Part shown: positions 27,335-39,507 of the stretch, one piece after another
Layout: every line of letters starts with the position of its first letter
Numbering within the stretch: the stretch's first letter is position 1
Source of the DNA: an uncultured Nitrosomonas sp.
GTDB taxonomy: Bacteria; Pseudomonadota; Gammaproteobacteria; Burkholderiales; Nitrosomonadaceae
DNA length: 48,517 nt
NCBI GenBank assembly: GCA_902826055.1
Contig: CADEDJ010000021.1
Location: forward strand, 1 to 48,517
Reading direction: 5' to 3'
The notes under the pieces: model-generated
The model's input: only the letters and a program-made list of their open reading frames with translations
Told to the model about the DNA's origin: nothing
Databases searched by the model: none
Program-made: the position numbers and the translations under genes

Positions 27335-28720
27335 ATGCAAACCCGTGAAGAACGCGACACCATGGGTACTGTGCAAGTACCCGTTGAAGCAATGTGGGGT
27401 GCGCAAACACAGCGCTCCTTGCAGAATTTCAAGATTTCCAATGAGCATATGCCGGTTGCCTTGATTAATGCATTGGCTAAAGTCAAGCGTGCGGCAGCCA
27501 CCGTCAATCATGATCTGGGATTATTGGATGCCGCCAGCACCGCTGCGATTATCCGTGCGGCCGATGAAGTGATTGCAGGTGATTATAATGATCATTTTCC
27601 GTTGGTCGTGTGGCAAACCGGTTCTGGCACGCAAACTAACATGAATATGAACGAAGTACTGGCAAACCGGGCATCGGAAATTCTAGGTGGCGGGCGCGGA
27701 TCGGGGCGGAAAGTGCATCCCAACGATGATGTCAACAAAGGCCAGTCGTCCAACGATGTTTTTCCCACGGCAATGCATGTGGCTGCCGTGCAGGAATTGC
27801 AGCATCACTTGATTCCCGCCATTGCTTTGTTACGCGGCACGTTAGACGCTAAAGTGAACGCATTTTCCGATATTGTCAAAATCGGCCGCACGCATTTGCA
27901 GGATGCAACACCGTTAACATTAGGGCAGGAATTTTCCGGTTATGTTGCGCAACTGGATCATGGCTTGCGGCATATACAAGCGGGCATGGCGCATTTATGC
28001 GAATTGGCTTTGGGTGGTACCGCAGTCGGTACCGGACTGAATGCGCATCCCGAATTCGCCGAACGCGTGGCTGCCGAATTATCCCGCTTGACCGGATTGC
28101 CTTTTATTACCGCACCCAATAAGTTTGAAGCACTGGCCAGCAATGATGCGCTCGTACATGCGCATGGCGCATTGAAGACATTGGCTGCTTCATTGATGAA
28201 AATTGCCAATGATATCCGCTGGCTAGCATCCGGGCCGCGATGCGGCATCGGCGAACTTAAAATTCCGGAAAATGAACCGGGCAGTTCTATCATGCCGGGC
28301 AAGGTCAATCCGACGCAATCGGAAGCCATGACGATGGTATGTTGCCAGGTGATGGGCAATGATGTGGCCGTCAATATGGGCGGTGCGATGGGAAATTTTG
28401 AATTGAACGTGATGAAGCCGCTTATTATCCACAATTTCCTTCAGAGCGTACGATTGCTGGCGGATGCGCTCATTAGCTTCAATAACAATTGCGCGGTTGG
28501 CATCGAAGCCAATCAGGAGCGGATAAATTTACTGATGCATCACTCGTTGATGCTGGTAACCGCTCTCAATCCTCATATCGGTTATGATAAAGCTGCGGAA
28601 ATTGCCAAAAAGGCCCATCGTGAAAACATCACGCTAAAAGAAGCCGCGATTGCAACGGGTTATATCACCGCGGAACAATTCGACGCGTGGGTCATTCCCG
28701 AGAGCATGACGGGAAAGTAG
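27335..28720 (+). CDS. fumC: Fumarate hydratase, class II
   Basis: Hydrates fumarate to malate in the TCA cycle without an iron-sulfur cluster. The 461-residue protein has [19 protein letters not shown], the [21 protein letters not shown] substrate region, [20 protein letters not shown], and the superfamily signature [16 protein letters not shown]. Full family length. Its leader (27290-27334) resembles that of the upstream fragment. The intact copy is almost certainly the working one. The next gene, an MFS transporter, starts 22 bases later. Confidence 0.97.
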   Translation: MQTREERDTMGTVQVPVEAMWGAQTQRSLQNFKISNEHMPVALINALAKVKRAAATVNHDLGLLDAASTAAIIRAADEVIAGDYNDHFPLVVWQTGSGTQTNMNMNEVLANRASEILGGGRGSGRKVHPNDDVNKGQSSNDVFPTAMHVAAVQELQHHLIPAIALLRGTLDAKVNAFSDIVKIGRTHLQDATPLTLGQEFSGYVAQLDHGLRHIQAGMAHLCELALGGTAVGTGLNAHPEFAERVAAELSRLTGLPFITAPNKFEALASNDALVHAHGALKTLAASLMKIANDIRWLASGPRCGIGELKIPENEPGSSIMPGKVNPTQSEAMTMVCCQVMGNDVAVNMGGAMGNFELNVMKPLIIHNFLQSVRLLADALISFNNNCAVGIEANQERINLLMHHSLMLVTALNPHIGYDKAAEIAKKAHRENITLKEAAIATGYITAEQFDAWVIPESMTGK

Positions 28721-28742
28721 AGTGGTTTAATTGTTGCAGTTC

Positions 28743-30044
28743 ATGACACCAAGCCCAAAATACCCTGATCCAGCGACGCGGCGTGAGCGTTTCGCATGGT
28801 GCATGTACGATTTTGCCAATTCCGGTTATACCACCGTCATTTTAACCGCCATTTTCAATGCTTATTTCGTTGGTGTTGTTGCCGCTGAGAAAGGCAATGG
28901 GCATGCCACGCTGCTTTGGACCTTGACGATCGCAGCCGCCAATATCCTGGTTTTATCGAGTGCGCCAATAGTTGGCGCCATTGCCGATTATTCCGGTGCA
29001 AAGAAAAGATTCCTTGTGGTTACTACAGTGGGCTGTGTATTCTTTACTGCATTACTCAGCACCGTTGGTCCGGGCGATATTGGCTTGGCAGTCGTGCTGG
29101 TTATCTTGGCGACTTTTATGTTTGCCAGTGGTGAAAACTTGATCGCGGCATTTTTGCCGGAGATCAGTACGCCTGAATCAATGGGACGGCTTTCCGGTTA
29201 CGGTTGGGCACTCGGTTATGTGGGCGGATTGCTGTCGCTGGTGTTATGTTTGGGTTATGTCACGTACGCGGAGCAACAAGGATTAGAAGCCGCTCAATAT
29301 ATTCCAGTTACCAATCTGATTGTAGCGATATTGTTTGGCGTGGCTGCACTGCCAACATTGCTGTGGCTGCGTGAACGCGCCAATGCCACTGAATCTTTTG
29401 GCGATGTTCACATAATAACTGAGGGATTCCAACGATTGCGTACGACATTGCATCGTGCTCGCATGCATACCGATTTGTTTCGTTTTTTGCTCGCACTGAC
29501 TACATATTATGCAGGTATTCACATTGTTATCGTACTAGCAGCCGTGTACGCACAAGAAGTGATGGGATTCAGAACGCAGGATACAATCATTTTGATTATG
29601 GTAGTGAATGTAACGGCGGCGATCGGCGCTTTTCTGTTTGGCCATTTGCAAGACAAGATCGGTTCACGCCGTTGCATTGCCATTACGTTGATGATCTGGA
29701 TAACGGCAATTATCTGTGCTTATTCGGCCACCGGCACATTTCTATTCTGGGTTGCGGCCAATTTAATTGGCACCGCGCTGGGTGGTGCGCAATCCGCAGG
29801 AAGAGCCCTCGTAGGACAATTCACACCCACTGGACGTCAAGGGGAATTTTTCGGTTTATGGGGATTTGCGACAAAATTGTCGGCAATCATCGGTCCACTG
29901 ACATATGGTGGGATGATCTATTTATTTGAAGGAGATCATCGGATTGCATTGTTGAGTACACTGATATTTTTTATCTCTGGTCTTGTGATACTTGCAACTG
30001 TTAATGAAAAAAGAGGACGGGAAATGGCCAAAATTGACTACTAA
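28743..30044 (+). CDS. MFS transporter, UMF1/Atg22-like family
   Basis: The 433-residue, very hydrophobic protein has about 12 predicted membrane helices. The N-terminus RRERFAWCMYDFANSGYTTVILTAIFNAYF and the loop GAIADYSGAKKRFL fit the UMF1 (vacuole effluxer Atg22-like) branch of the major facilitator superfamily, substrate unknown. A second half-motif, GHLQDKIGSRRCIA, marks the repeated six-helix unit. The frame is open from TTG 28731, but ATG 28743 gives the expected start. It follows fumC closely and may share its transcript. Confidence 0.88.
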   Translation: MTPSPKYPDPATRRERFAWCMYDFANSGYTTVILTAIFNAYFVGVVAAEKGNGHATLLWTLTIAAANILVLSSAPIVGAIADYSGAKKRFLVVTTVGCVFFTALLSTVGPGDIGLAVVLVILATFMFASGENLIAAFLPEISTPESMGRLSGYGWALGYVGGLLSLVLCLGYVTYAEQQGLEAAQYIPVTNLIVAILFGVAALPTLLWLRERANATESFGDVHIITEGFQRLRTTLHRARMHTDLFRFLLALTTYYAGIHIVIVLAAVYAQEVMGFRTQDTIILIMVVNVTAAIGAFLFGHLQDKIGSRRCIAITLMIWITAIICAYSATGTFLFWVAANLIGTALGGAQSAGRALVGQFTPTGRQGEFFGLWGFATKLSAIIGPLTYGGMIYLFEGDHRIALLSTLIFFISGLVILATVNEKRGREMAKIDY

Positions 30045-30109
30045 AAAGCCGCCTAAATTAGCAAATTCTAATTAAAAAATCATACGCTTGGTGTCTATTT
30101 TATTAATAA

Positions 30110-31540
<1,431 letters not shown>

Positions 31541-31614
31541 CAAATTTATCTCGTTGATCTAAAACGCTTATTTATGAAGAATTACATCGCCTTGAAATAA
31601 ATTTGATCAAATTG

Positions 31615-31642
31615 CTTGAAATTGAAATATGTGACCCAATAT
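31615..31642 (+). promoter_or_regulatory. Sigma-32-type heat-shock promoter before grpE
   Basis: CTTGAA (31615-31620) and CCCAATAT (31635-31642) are separated by 14 bases, in line with the sigma-32 pattern CTTGAA / CCCATnT. The grpE Shine-Dalgarno sequence (AGGAGA, 31658-31663) follows closely, which predicts a leader of about 20 bases. No CIRCE inverted repeat (HrcA site) is seen here. Confidence 0.75.
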
Positions 31643-31667
31643 CTTCAAAAAATTATTAGGAGATACG

Positions 31668-32261
31668 ATGGAGAGTTCAGAAAATCCAAGCAATTCAGGG
31701 TCAAATCAAGCAGAAACAGCACTTGCCAACGAGGAAACCAAAATACCGGGTATAACCAATGATGCAACGATTCAAACTGAGCAAAAAAAGGATCAATCGC
31801 CAAGCCTTGAGCATTTATTGAAGGAAGCCGAGATTAAAGCGGCTGAACATCATGATGCCTGGATAAGGGCTAAAGCTGAAACAGAAAATATCCGCAAACG
31901 TGCACAAGCTGATGTCTCTAATGCACATAAATATGCGATCGAAAATTTTTCAACTGCACTATTGAGCGTAATGGATAGTTTGGAAGCAGCATTGGCAGTC
32001 GATAACGCAAGTTTGGAAAATTTCAAAAATGGTATGGAGTTGACTCAAAAGCAACTACTGGGTGCTTTTGATAAATTCGGTATTATGGTAATTGATCCAA
32101 AAGGAGAAAAATTTGATCCCCATCAGCATCAAGCGATGTGCACTATTGATTCCGAGCTTGCTCCCAATACCGTGGTTCAGGTGATGCAAAAAGGCTACAA
32201 ACTACATGAACGTGTGATTCGCCCGGCGCTTGTTTCAGTTTCAAAAGTGAAAGACTCTTGA
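31668..32261 (+). CDS. grpE: Nucleotide exchange factor GrpE
   Basis: Releases ADP from DnaK. The 197-residue protein has an acidic, low-complexity N-terminal tail (about 55 residues), the long coiled-coil helix (LLKEAEIKAAEHHDAWIRAKAETENIRKRAQADVSNA), and the C-terminal beta-domain with GEKFDPHQHQAM and VVQVMQKGYKLHERVIRPALVSVSK. It is the first gene of grpE-dnaK-dnaJ. AGGAGA lies five bases before the ATG, and a sigma-32-like promoter lies upstream. Confidence 0.96.
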   Translation: MESSENPSNSGSNQAETALANEETKIPGITNDATIQTEQKKDQSPSLEHLLKEAEIKAAEHHDAWIRAKAETENIRKRAQADVSNAHKYAIENFSTALLSVMDSLEAALAVDNASLENFKNGMELTQKQLLGAFDKFGIMVIDPKGEKFDPHQHQAMCTIDSELAPNTVVQVMQKGYKLHERVIRPALVSVSKVKDS

Positions 32262-32328
32262 ATTTTTTTCAAGTATCTCCACTTTCAGATCAGTTAAAAG
32301 CAGAATTAATATTTAAAAGGATCTTAAC

Positions 32329-34263
32329 ATGGCAAAAATTATCGGTATCGACTTAGGTACCACCAACTCTTGCGTAGCTGTTATGGAAAGCGGAAAGCCT
32401 AAAGTTATCGAGAATTCGGAAGGAGCCCGTACCACGCCTTCGATCGTAGCTTATACAGAAGAAAGCGAAATTCTAGTAGGGGCCTCAGCGAAGCGTCAGG
32501 CAATTACCAATCCTAAAAATACTTTATTTGCAGTAAAGCGATTAATTGGCCGTCGCTTTGATGAAGATATGGTGCAAAGAGATATCAAAATGGTACCTTA
32601 CAGCATTGTTAGGGCAGACAATAATGATGCATGGGTAGAAGTGCGTGGCAAGAAAATCGCGCCGCCGGAAGTCTCTGCACAAGTGTTGATGAAAATGAAG
32701 AAAACAGCAGAAGATTATCTGGGTGAGACAGTTACGGAAGCTGTTATTACCGTACCCGCTTATTTCAACGATTCACAGCGTCAAGCAACTAAAGATGCGG
32801 GCCGTATTGCCGGTCTGGAAGTAAAGCGCATTATCAATGAGCCGACGGCTGCCGCACTCGCTTTCGGGTTGGATAAAAAAGAAGGCGATCGGAAAATTGC
32901 GGTTTACGATTTAGGGGGTGGAACTTTTGATATTTCAATTATTGAAATTGCCGAAATTGAAGGCGAGCATCAATTTGAAGTATTAGCGACTAACGGTGAT
33001 ACTTTCCTGGGCGGTGAAGATTTTGATTCACGTGTCATTGAATATCTGGTTGATGAATTTAAAAAAGAAAGCGGCATTGATCTGAAAAAAGACATGTTGG
33101 CATTGCAACGACTGAAGGATGCCGCGGAAAAAACCAAAATTGAACTGTCGTCCAGTCAACAAACCGAAGTTAATTTACCGTATATCACTGCGGATGCGTC
33201 CGGACCTAAACACTTGGCTGTCAAAATAACACGCGCCAAGCTGGAAAGTCTCGTGGAAGAGCTGATTGAACGTACCGCCGGGCCTTGCCGTACGGCAATG
33301 AAAGATGCCGGTTTGAGTGCCTCGGATATTGATGATGTGATTCTGGTTGGCGGGCAAACACGCATGCCTAAAGTGCAGGAGAAAGTAAAAGAAATATTTG
33401 ATAAAGAGCCGCGTAAGGACGTTAATCCCGACGAAGCGGTTGCTGTCGGTGCAGCTATTCAAGGCGGTGTTTTACAGGGCGATGTGAAGGATGTGCTGTT
33501 GCTGGATGTAACACCGTTGTCGTTAGGTATTGAAACGCTGGGTGGTGTAATGACCAAGTTGATTCAGAAAAACACCACGATACCTACAAAAGCGCAGCAA
33601 GTATTTTCTACTGCAGAAGACAGTCAAACCGCTGTAACTATCCATGTATTGCAGGGTGAGAGGGAGATGGCATCAGGCAACAAAAGTTTGGGGCAATTCA
33701 ATTTAAGCGATATACCGCCTTCGCCGCGCGGCATGCCGCAAATTGAAGTGACATTTGATATTGATGCCAATGGTATTTTGCATGTGTCTGCGAAAGATAA
33801 AGCCACCGGCAAAGAAAATAAGATCAAAATTCAAGCCAGCTCAGGCTTGTCGGATGACGAAATTGAACGCATGGTAAAAGATGCCGAAGCGCATGCAGAA
33901 GAAGATCATAAAGCTTTGGAATTGGTTTCGAGTCGCAATCAGTGTGATGCTATGATTCATTCTGTCAAGAAATCCTTGAAAGAACATGGAGATCAGTTAG
34001 ATGATGCGGAAAAAGCAAAAATTGAAGCCGCACTGAAAGATGCTGAGGAAGTGCTTAAAACTGACAAGAAAGAAGATATTGACGCAAAAACTCAAGCGCT
34101 GACAGAAGCTGCGCATAAATTGGCTGAGAAAATGTACCAACAAAAAGATCAAGCCGATCAATCAGCGCAGCCGGGTCCAGGAGCATCAGCCGGTCAAGGT
34201 GAAAAACCGGTAGAAGGTGAAGTCGTTGATGCGGAGTTTGAGGAAGTGAAGAATAAGAAATAG
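32329..34263 (+). CDS. dnaK: Chaperone DnaK (Hsp70)
   Basis: ATP-driven chaperone that works with GrpE and DnaJ. The 644-residue protein has the three actin-like ATPase signatures: [27 protein letters not shown] and [14 protein letters not shown]. The linker [20 protein letters not shown], the substrate-binding domain and the helical lid follow, with the conserved tail [17 protein letters not shown]. Length is typical. It lies 67 bases after grpE, with AAAAGGA before the ATG. A long hairpin lies between dnaK and dnaJ. Confidence 0.98.
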   Translation: MAKIIGIDLGTTNSCVAVMESGKPKVIENSEGARTTPSIVAYTEESEILVGASAKRQAITNPKNTLFAVKRLIGRRFDEDMVQRDIKMVPYSIVRADNNDAWVEVRGKKIAPPEVSAQVLMKMKKTAEDYLGETVTEAVITVPAYFNDSQRQATKDAGRIAGLEVKRIINEPTAAALAFGLDKKEGDRKIAVYDLGGGTFDISIIEIAEIEGEHQFEVLATNGDTFLGGEDFDSRVIEYLVDEFKKESGIDLKKDMLALQRLKDAAEKTKIELSSSQQTEVNLPYITADASGPKHLAVKITRAKLESLVEELIERTAGPCRTAMKDAGLSASDIDDVILVGGQTRMPKVQEKVKEIFDKEPRKDVNPDEAVAVGAAIQGGVLQGDVKDVLLLDVTPLSLGIETLGGVMTKLIQKNTTIPTKAQQVFSTAEDSQTAVTIHVLQGEREMASGNKSLGQFNLSDIPPSPRGMPQIEVTFDIDANGILHVSAKDKATGKENKIKIQASSGLSDDEIERMVKDAEAHAEEDHKALELVSSRNQCDAMIHSVKKSLKEHGDQLDDAEKAKIEAALKDAEEVLKTDKKEDIDAKTQALTEAAHKLAEKMYQQKDQADQSAQPGPGASAGQGEKPVEGEVVDAEFEEVKNKK

Positions 34264-34282
34264 ATTAGTTGTTTTGCATGTT

Positions 34283-34336
34283 AAACGCAGAGGCGTATGA
34301 AAGGATTTAAGTATCTTTTCTACGTACTCTGCGTTT
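34283..34336 (+). terminator. Hairpin between dnaK and dnaJ
   Basis: AAACGCAGAG (34283-34292) and CTCTGCGTTT (34327-34336) are exact complements. Further partial pairing inside (GTATGAAAG with CTTTTCTAC) makes one long stem. TTTTGGTGTTTTATTTT follows. This can work as a partial terminator or mRNA-stabilising structure lowering dnaJ relative to dnaK. The interrupted T tract makes full termination doubtful. Confidence 0.6.
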
Positions 34337-34407
34337 TGGTGTTTTATTTTACTTAAACGTTATATTCCAGGTTGTTATGAATTTTATTGCGGTGATAGGA
34401 AATTGAT

Positions 34408-35517
34408 ATGAATAAACGCGACTATTATGAAGTCCTTGGTGTTAGCCATGATGCTGATGAGAATACTATTAAAAAAGCCTATCGCAAGTTAGCAATGAAA
34501 TATCACCCGGATCGTAACGCCGGTGATGTTAAATCAGAAGAAATGTTTAAAGAAGCGAAGGAAGCTTATGAAGTATTAACCGATGCAAATAAACGCGCTG
34601 CTTATGATCAATTTGGTCACGCCGGTATTAGCGGGAACAGTGCTGGTGGTGCTGGCGCTCAGGGATTCAGTGATGCGTTTAGTGATATTTTCGGAGATAT
34701 TTTTGGTACACGTGGCGGACGTTCGAATATGCATCGTGGCTCCGATTTACGGTATAACCTGGAGATATCTTTGGAACAGGCAGCGCATGGTGCCGAAACA
34801 AAAATTCGCATTCCTACCATGGAAAAATGTGAAACGTGCCATGGTGACGGCGCCAAACCAGGCACCTCACCTAAAACCTGCCCGACATGTAATGGTCATG
34901 GGCAAGTAAGAATGCAACAAGGTTTCTTTTCCATCCAGCAAACCTGTCCTAAGTGCCAAGGTAATGGCAAAATCATTTCTCATCCGTGTACCACTTGTCA
35001 TGGCGTAGGGCGCGTTAAACACCATAAGACTCTGAACGTGAAAATTCCGGTCGGTGTGGACGAGGGCGACCGTATTCGTATTTCAGGCGAAGGTGAAGCC
35101 GGTTTGAATGGGGGGCCGCCGGGTGATTTGTATGTTGTGGTGCATTTGTCTGCGCACTCTGTTTTTCGCCGTGAAGGTGATCACTTACATTGTGAAATAC
35201 CCATCAGTTTCAGTGTGGCTGCATTAGGCGGAGAAATTGAAGTGCCAACGCTGGAAGGCCATGCCAAAATTAAAGTGCCGGCAGAAACACAGACAGGTAA
35301 GATTTTCCGTTTACGAAATAAAGGGATTAAAGGCGTGCGTAGCCATGATAAAGGTGATTTACTCTGTCATGTTGTAGTGGAGACTCCGGTGAAATTAACT
35401 GTGCGTCAGAAAGAGTTATTAGAAGAGCTGGAAGCCATTAGTCTTACAGATGGTTCTCGCCATAGCCCGCGAGCAAAATCATGGATGGAAAAGGCCCGTG
35501 AGTTTTTTTCTGAATAA
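34408..35517 (+). CDS. dnaJ: Chaperone DnaJ (Hsp40, type I)
   Basis: Delivers substrates to DnaK and stimulates its ATPase. The 369-residue protein has the J-domain with HPD ([11 protein letters not shown], near residue 34). A Gly/Phe-rich region follows, then the zinc domain with four CxxCxGxG repeats ([32 protein letters not shown]) and the C-terminal client-binding domains. Length is typical. It is the last gene of the heat-shock cluster, separated from dnaK by 144 bases containing a long hairpin, so it may also have its own promoter. Confidence 0.97.
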   Translation: MNKRDYYEVLGVSHDADENTIKKAYRKLAMKYHPDRNAGDVKSEEMFKEAKEAYEVLTDANKRAAYDQFGHAGISGNSAGGAGAQGFSDAFSDIFGDIFGTRGGRSNMHRGSDLRYNLEISLEQAAHGAETKIRIPTMEKCETCHGDGAKPGTSPKTCPTCNGHGQVRMQQGFFSIQQTCPKCQGNGKIISHPCTTCHGVGRVKHHKTLNVKIPVGVDEGDRIRISGEGEAGLNGGPPGDLYVVVHLSAHSVFRREGDHLHCEIPISFSVAALGGEIEVPTLEGHAKIKVPAETQTGKIFRLRNKGIKGVRSHDKGDLLCHVVVETPVKLTVRQKELLEELEAISLTDGSRHSPRAKSWMEKAREFFSE

Positions 35518-35846
35518 AGGCAATTGGTTACTGTTTCAATAATGCACGTGCTCTTTATTACGCCGGAATGAACCGATGGGCGAAAAGTGGTGCACTTTAA
35601 AATTTGAGCGGTTGCAGCAGCAACAAATCTTTCATATCACAATTGAAGCTGCTTGCATGAATAGCATCGGCATCTGAGTGTATCCTGATGCACGGGTGCG
35701 TAAAAAAATGACCCGCTATCATATTGATAGCAAAATCATTAAAATTCATTGAGTTACCTTGGACACCAGAATAACCTTAGTTCACTGAATTTTACCGGAA
35801 TCCCTGGAGATGTATGGTAAAACACGTAAAACCGAGTAAGTCGGTG
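35518..35846. other. Intergenic region between converging dnaJ and PEP-CTERM genes
   Basis: No reading frame or RNA gene is recognisable. Two small hairpins are present. GCTATCA/TGATAGC with a three-base loop (35715-35731) has no T tract directly after it on either strand. ACCGA/TCGGT (35831-35845) is followed shortly by TTTTT and could be a weak terminator on the plus strand. Confidence 0.5.
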
Positions 35847-36980
35847 CTAATTTTTCCGCATAATCATTCCAAACAAGCATAAACCAGCCAATAACATAAA
35901 ATAGGTGTGGGGTTCGGGAATAGGGGGGATGGGATTATCAGAGGAAAGCAGAAAGGCATGTTGATCTCCGGTCATGGTGTTTTCTGCGACGCCAACAATC
36001 CAGCCGTTATTGTTGATATCAAGTGCGTCTGTTAACACCCACCCGGCTTCTTTGCTGCTTGTGTCGAGGAAATCATTGAGATCAAAAACTTGATAACCGT
36101 TCCATAATGTTGCATGTTGGAATGCACCACCCGCGGCAATGGAAGAGCCAACTACCTGTCCCAATTCGTTCACTGCATTGGCGAATGTTTGACCACCGAT
36201 ACCGGGGATTAGCCGTAATGCGGCCATTGTGTCGCCATCATAAATAAATGCTCTGTTGTTGAACGTTGAAGTATCGCTGTATCCAACCACAACGCCGTGA
36301 TTATTGATATCTAACGGAATATCACTCGATCCTCCCAGTGTGCCAATTTCAGTCACAGCGCCGTTCGTCAATATTCCGGCTGCAAAATTTCCCGTACTGT
36401 TTTCAAAAGTTCCAGCGATTTGCCCGGAATCATTAATTGAGTAGTTTCCGCCACTATTACCTTGCAAAGTCGGGATAAGATTATTATTCCAGTATGTAAT
36501 GAGCCTGGAAGCATCATCCCCTGTAATTCCCACGATTTCTCCTGAATTATTGATACTCTGCGGGTTTCCATAAAAGGCATCAATAGGCGGTAAGGATTTT
36601 GTTTCGTCATTTTGCCAGAGTGTTGCGGTGGTTTTTCCAAAAAGATCCGAAGTAGATCCGACCACTTGCCCGGATTCATTGAGGCTATTCGCGACTGAGC
36701 CGAGATTGAAATCCGGTGTTGTTAAGAATTTTCCTGATCCTGTTATGCCGTCCCACAAGGTAGCCGTAAAAGTTGAAGTGGTTGATCCAGGTACGCCAGG
36801 AATCGGAACCTGAACGGATTGATAACCGGCAATTTGTCCTCGATCGTTTATGGCATTTGCAGTAGCAAAGGAAGAGTTGGATGAAAGATTAGTGAATGTG
36901 TAATTTGGAGCGGCATGGAGGATTACTGTACTGCATAGCATGATTCCAGAAAATAACACTATTATGAGACGTTTCATCAT
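35847..36980 (-). CDS. PEP-CTERM exported protein with HAF repeats
   Basis: The 377-residue protein has an N-terminal signal peptide (RLIIVLFSGIMLCSTVILHAA). It then carries repeated units of the HAF type (AFxxNxxGQIVGxS-like), such as ANAINDRGQIAGYQ, ANSLNESGQVVGST, PLDINNHGVVVGYS, ANAVNELGQVVGSS and ALDINNNGWIVGVA. The C-terminus is a PEP-CTERM sorting signal: IPEPHTYF, a hydrophobic helix and a basic end (MRKN). It should be exported and processed by an EpsH/XrtA-type exosortase, not encoded in this window. The HAF array probably forms a propeller-like fold. AAGGAG precedes the start. Confidence 0.92.
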   Translation of the reverse strand: MMKRLIIVLFSGIMLCSTVILHAAPNYTFTNLSSNSSFATANAINDRGQIAGYQSVQVPIPGVPGSTTSTFTATLWDGITGSGKFLTTPDFNLGSVANSLNESGQVVGSTSDLFGKTTATLWQNDETKSLPPIDAFYGNPQSINNSGEIVGITGDDASRLITYWNNNLIPTLQGNSGGNYSINDSGQIAGTFENSTGNFAAGILTNGAVTEIGTLGGSSDIPLDINNHGVVVGYSDTSTFNNRAFIYDGDTMAALRLIPGIGGQTFANAVNELGQVVGSSIAAGGAFQHATLWNGYQVFDLNDFLDTSSKEAGWVLTDALDINNNGWIVGVAENTMTGDQHAFLLSSDNPIPPIPEPHTYFMLLAGLCLFGMIMRKN

Positions 36981-37411
36981 TAAATTTGCTCCTTAACTGT
37001 TCTATCTGACATAAAAAGCAATCATACAATACAATTTAATGCATCTGAAAAATAATAGGATAGAATAAATATCCGCTTGAAATATATTTCTTATTGTCAT
37101 GACAACAAGTGCTTTGGTGGCAAGCCTCAGGGAATCGAAAATTCAGAGTTCCAGAGTTCTGTTTAACCGGCAAGCTGCATTGTCTATTCTTAATTCAGAT
37201 AATCAAAGTGCGAATGTGCTGAAAGCTGATAAATTGGTTGTAAGACAAGAATCAATTTTTATACTAAATTGACAATTCATCGGACTCTTACTAGTCTCTA
37301 TAAATCTTACGAGCTTCTATAAAATTTAAGGCGATTTATGCCGATTCTTTTCAAGTAATGCAAACCATTTTTGAAATTAGAATGATTCAGACACTTATAG
37401 AAAGGCATTAA
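36981..37411. other. Divergent intergenic region between PEP-CTERM and histidine kinase genes
   Basis: This region must hold promoters for two divergent genes. It contains a perfect 12-base palindrome TTGTCATGACAA (37094-37105), a candidate operator, and an imperfect palindrome around CAGAGTTCCAGAGTTCTG (37144-37161). I see no clear sigma-54 -24/-12 pair, which some PEP-CTERM genes have. No coding sequence is supported. Confidence 0.45.
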
Positions 37412-39220
37412 ATGGTCATATGGTCGGATCCTGAAGCGATCACTCTGGAAAACGTGCGATCTAGCACTAATCAAGATGTCGCACGGCGAATGAGATTAGG
37501 AGGACTGTTTTATGTTTTATGCGGTGCGGCGATTATTTTGATATCTCCAGTATTACGTTCACAGCCTTTTATCGTCAGCTTTATCATTTTATTCTCGCTT
37601 TTAGCAATATTACGATTTGTCATTTTTAGACGGGCTTTCAGTCTCAATAAAAATGAGACATTCATTGAATATGCTATTGGGTTTATTTATATCGCAACTG
37701 CCGTTATTTGGGCTTTTTTTCTCTTCTGGATTTTTTTAACTATCGGCAATATTGATAGTGTCACGTTTTTAGCGGTTATTGCGACGGCTGGTTTTACGGC
37801 GGGAGGTATTGCAGCAACCTCTCCACGCATTCGTCTCATGCTTGCTTTTGCTGTTTTGATTTACTTACCCAGCTTATTTAGCCTAGTAAATTTTGTGCCG
37901 ACTGATGCCAGTTGGGTACTTACAATTATTGGGCTCTCTTATCTTGTTTTTTTAGTGCATAACGGCAAGCTGCAGCATGATGATTACTGGTCTGCCAGGC
38001 AACAAGCATTATTACTAAAAAAACAGGCCGCAGATTTAGAGCAAGCAAAGTTACAAGCTGAAGCCGCTAGTAAAGCGAAATCAGCTTTTTTGGCAGCTAT
38101 GAGTCATGAAATCCGCACACCTATGAATGGCGTACTTGGTATGACAGAGATTTTGTCGACAACAGCTTTAAATGAAGAACAGGCCCATTATTTGAATGTA
38201 ATACGTAATTCCGGCAAAACCTTATTGCGAGTCATTGATGACATTCTTGATTTTGCCAAAATGGAAGCGCGCAAACTTAACATCATAAATCGATCATTTA
38301 GCTTACGAGAATTGATTGATGAAGTTGATTTATTATTTCAAACCAAAGCCAAGGAGAAATCATTAAACTTCGTAGTCACTGTCGAATGTAATTTATCGTA
38401 TGATCTTATTGGTGATCCTGATCGGATCAAGCAAATCTTATTTAATTTACTTGGCAATGCCTTTAAGTTTACCCAGCAAGGAGAAGTTCATCTTTTAGCG
38501 CGATGCGTTCTCATTCCACAGCAGCAACTTATTGAACTACAGCTTACGGTATCTGATACAGGTATTGGTATTTCTGCAGAAAACCAGAAGCTCTTGTTTC
38601 AAGAATTCACACAAGTCGGTGAAGCCACGCAGCATATCCACGGTACTGGGTTAGGCTTGGTAATTACACGGAATTTATTATCGCTAATGCATGGCACGAT
38701 TACGTTGTCCAGTGAAGTAGGTAAAGGAACTCAATTTAATGTGCATATACCACTTAACTACAAAATAATGGATAGTGAAATTTTAGAACACACCCATCCT
38801 ATTTCACAGGCATTACCAACGAGTAACAAATTCCAGGCTCACATATTACTTGTTGAAGATAACGAAGTGAATCAATTAATCAGCAAGACTATGTTGAAAC
38901 GTTTAAATTGCGATGTCACTCTAGCACATGACGGAGCTGAAGCAATTCATGCCTTTTTGTCGCAACACTTCGACTTAATATTGATGGATTGCAATATGCC
39001 AGTAATGGATGGATTTGAAGCCACAAAACAAATTCGTACATTCGAGCAGCAACTCAATAAATCGCCCGTGCCAATTGTGGCATTAACTGCTCATGCATTT
39101 GACGAGATCAAACAGCAATGTCTTGATGCTGGCATGAACGGTCATCTTAGTAAGCCTTTTGATCAAGCGCAATTAGATAAAACACTTCAGCAATTTTTGG
39201 CTGCCGGTACTCATTCCTGA
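37412..39220 (+). CDS. Membrane hybrid histidine kinase with receiver domain
   Basis: The 602-residue sensor kinase has about six membrane helices (residues ~30-190) as the sensor region and then a short coiled coil ([20 protein letters not shown]). The HisKA domain follows, with the phosphorylated H232 in [11 protein letters not shown]. Next come the ATPase domain ([39 protein letters not shown]) and a C-terminal receiver ([10 protein letters not shown]) with phospho-acceptor D526 in [13 protein letters not shown]. There is no PAS or HPt domain. No separate response regulator lies nearby, so an HPt or regulator partner must be elsewhere. The signal is unknown. Confidence 0.93.
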   Translation: MVIWSDPEAITLENVRSSTNQDVARRMRLGGLFYVLCGAAIILISPVLRSQPFIVSFIILFSLLAILRFVIFRRAFSLNKNETFIEYAIGFIYIATAVIWAFFLFWIFLTIGNIDSVTFLAVIATAGFTAGGIAATSPRIRLMLAFAVLIYLPSLFSLVNFVPTDASWVLTIIGLSYLVFLVHNGKLQHDDYWSARQQALLLKKQAADLEQAKLQAEAASKAKSAFLAAMSHEIRTPMNGVLGMTEILSTTALNEEQAHYLNVIRNSGKTLLRVIDDILDFAKMEARKLNIINRSFSLRELIDEVDLLFQTKAKEKSLNFVVTVECNLSYDLIGDPDRIKQILFNLLGNAFKFTQQGEVHLLARCVLIPQQQLIELQLTVSDTGIGISAENQKLLFQEFTQVGEATQHIHGTGLGLVITRNLLSLMHGTITLSSEVGKGTQFNVHIPLNYKIMDSEILEHTHPISQALPTSNKFQAHILLVEDNEVNQLISKTMLKRLNCDVTLAHDGAEAIHAFLSQHFDLILMDCNMPVMDGFEATKQIRTFEQQLNKSPVPIVALTAHAFDEIKQQCLDAGMNGHLSKPFDQAQLDKTLQQFLAAGTHS

Positions 39221-39429
39221 ATAACCATCTGTGCGAAATCTTCTTCGCTTTCAACGATGCGTGCTCATATATTTGGAGCAGCAATATCCGAATTATTATC
39301 TGCACACAAAAGAAACCATTTCATTTGCTAGAAATATTTCTTATGGAGTCAAACTAATCGCGAATGGATCAGGCTATTGGAAATGAAATAGATTAAATTA
39401 GTAGTGCTATTTAGAGATTTGAAAGTGAT

Positions 39430-39465
39430 TGCCATAGCGATAATGGCAGCGATTGCTCTAGAGCA
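39430..39465. promoter_or_regulatory. Adjacent palindromes upstream of the copper-protein gene
   Basis: TGCCAT (39430-39435) and ATGGCA (39443-39448) form an inverted repeat with a seven-base spacer. Six bases later stands a perfect palindrome TGCTCTAGAGCA (39454-39465). Both lie within 80 bases of the start at 39508, the place for operator sites. I cannot assign them to a known regulator family. Confidence 0.35.
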
Positions 39466-39507
39466 GTCGTCAATTTTGTTTATTAAATCGCTTTCAGAGG
39501 AAACCTT

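Noticed and set aside
20461..28720. Possible phage or integrative conjugative element between nrdB and fumC
   Set aside because: No integrase, relaxase, phage structural gene or tRNA attachment site is present. The content fits piecemeal insertions better than one element.
35715..35731. Perfect GCTATCA/TGATAGC hairpin after dnaJ
   Set aside because: Considered as the terminator of dnaJ or of the opposing gene, but no T tract follows directly on either strand and it is nearly 200 bases from dnaJ.
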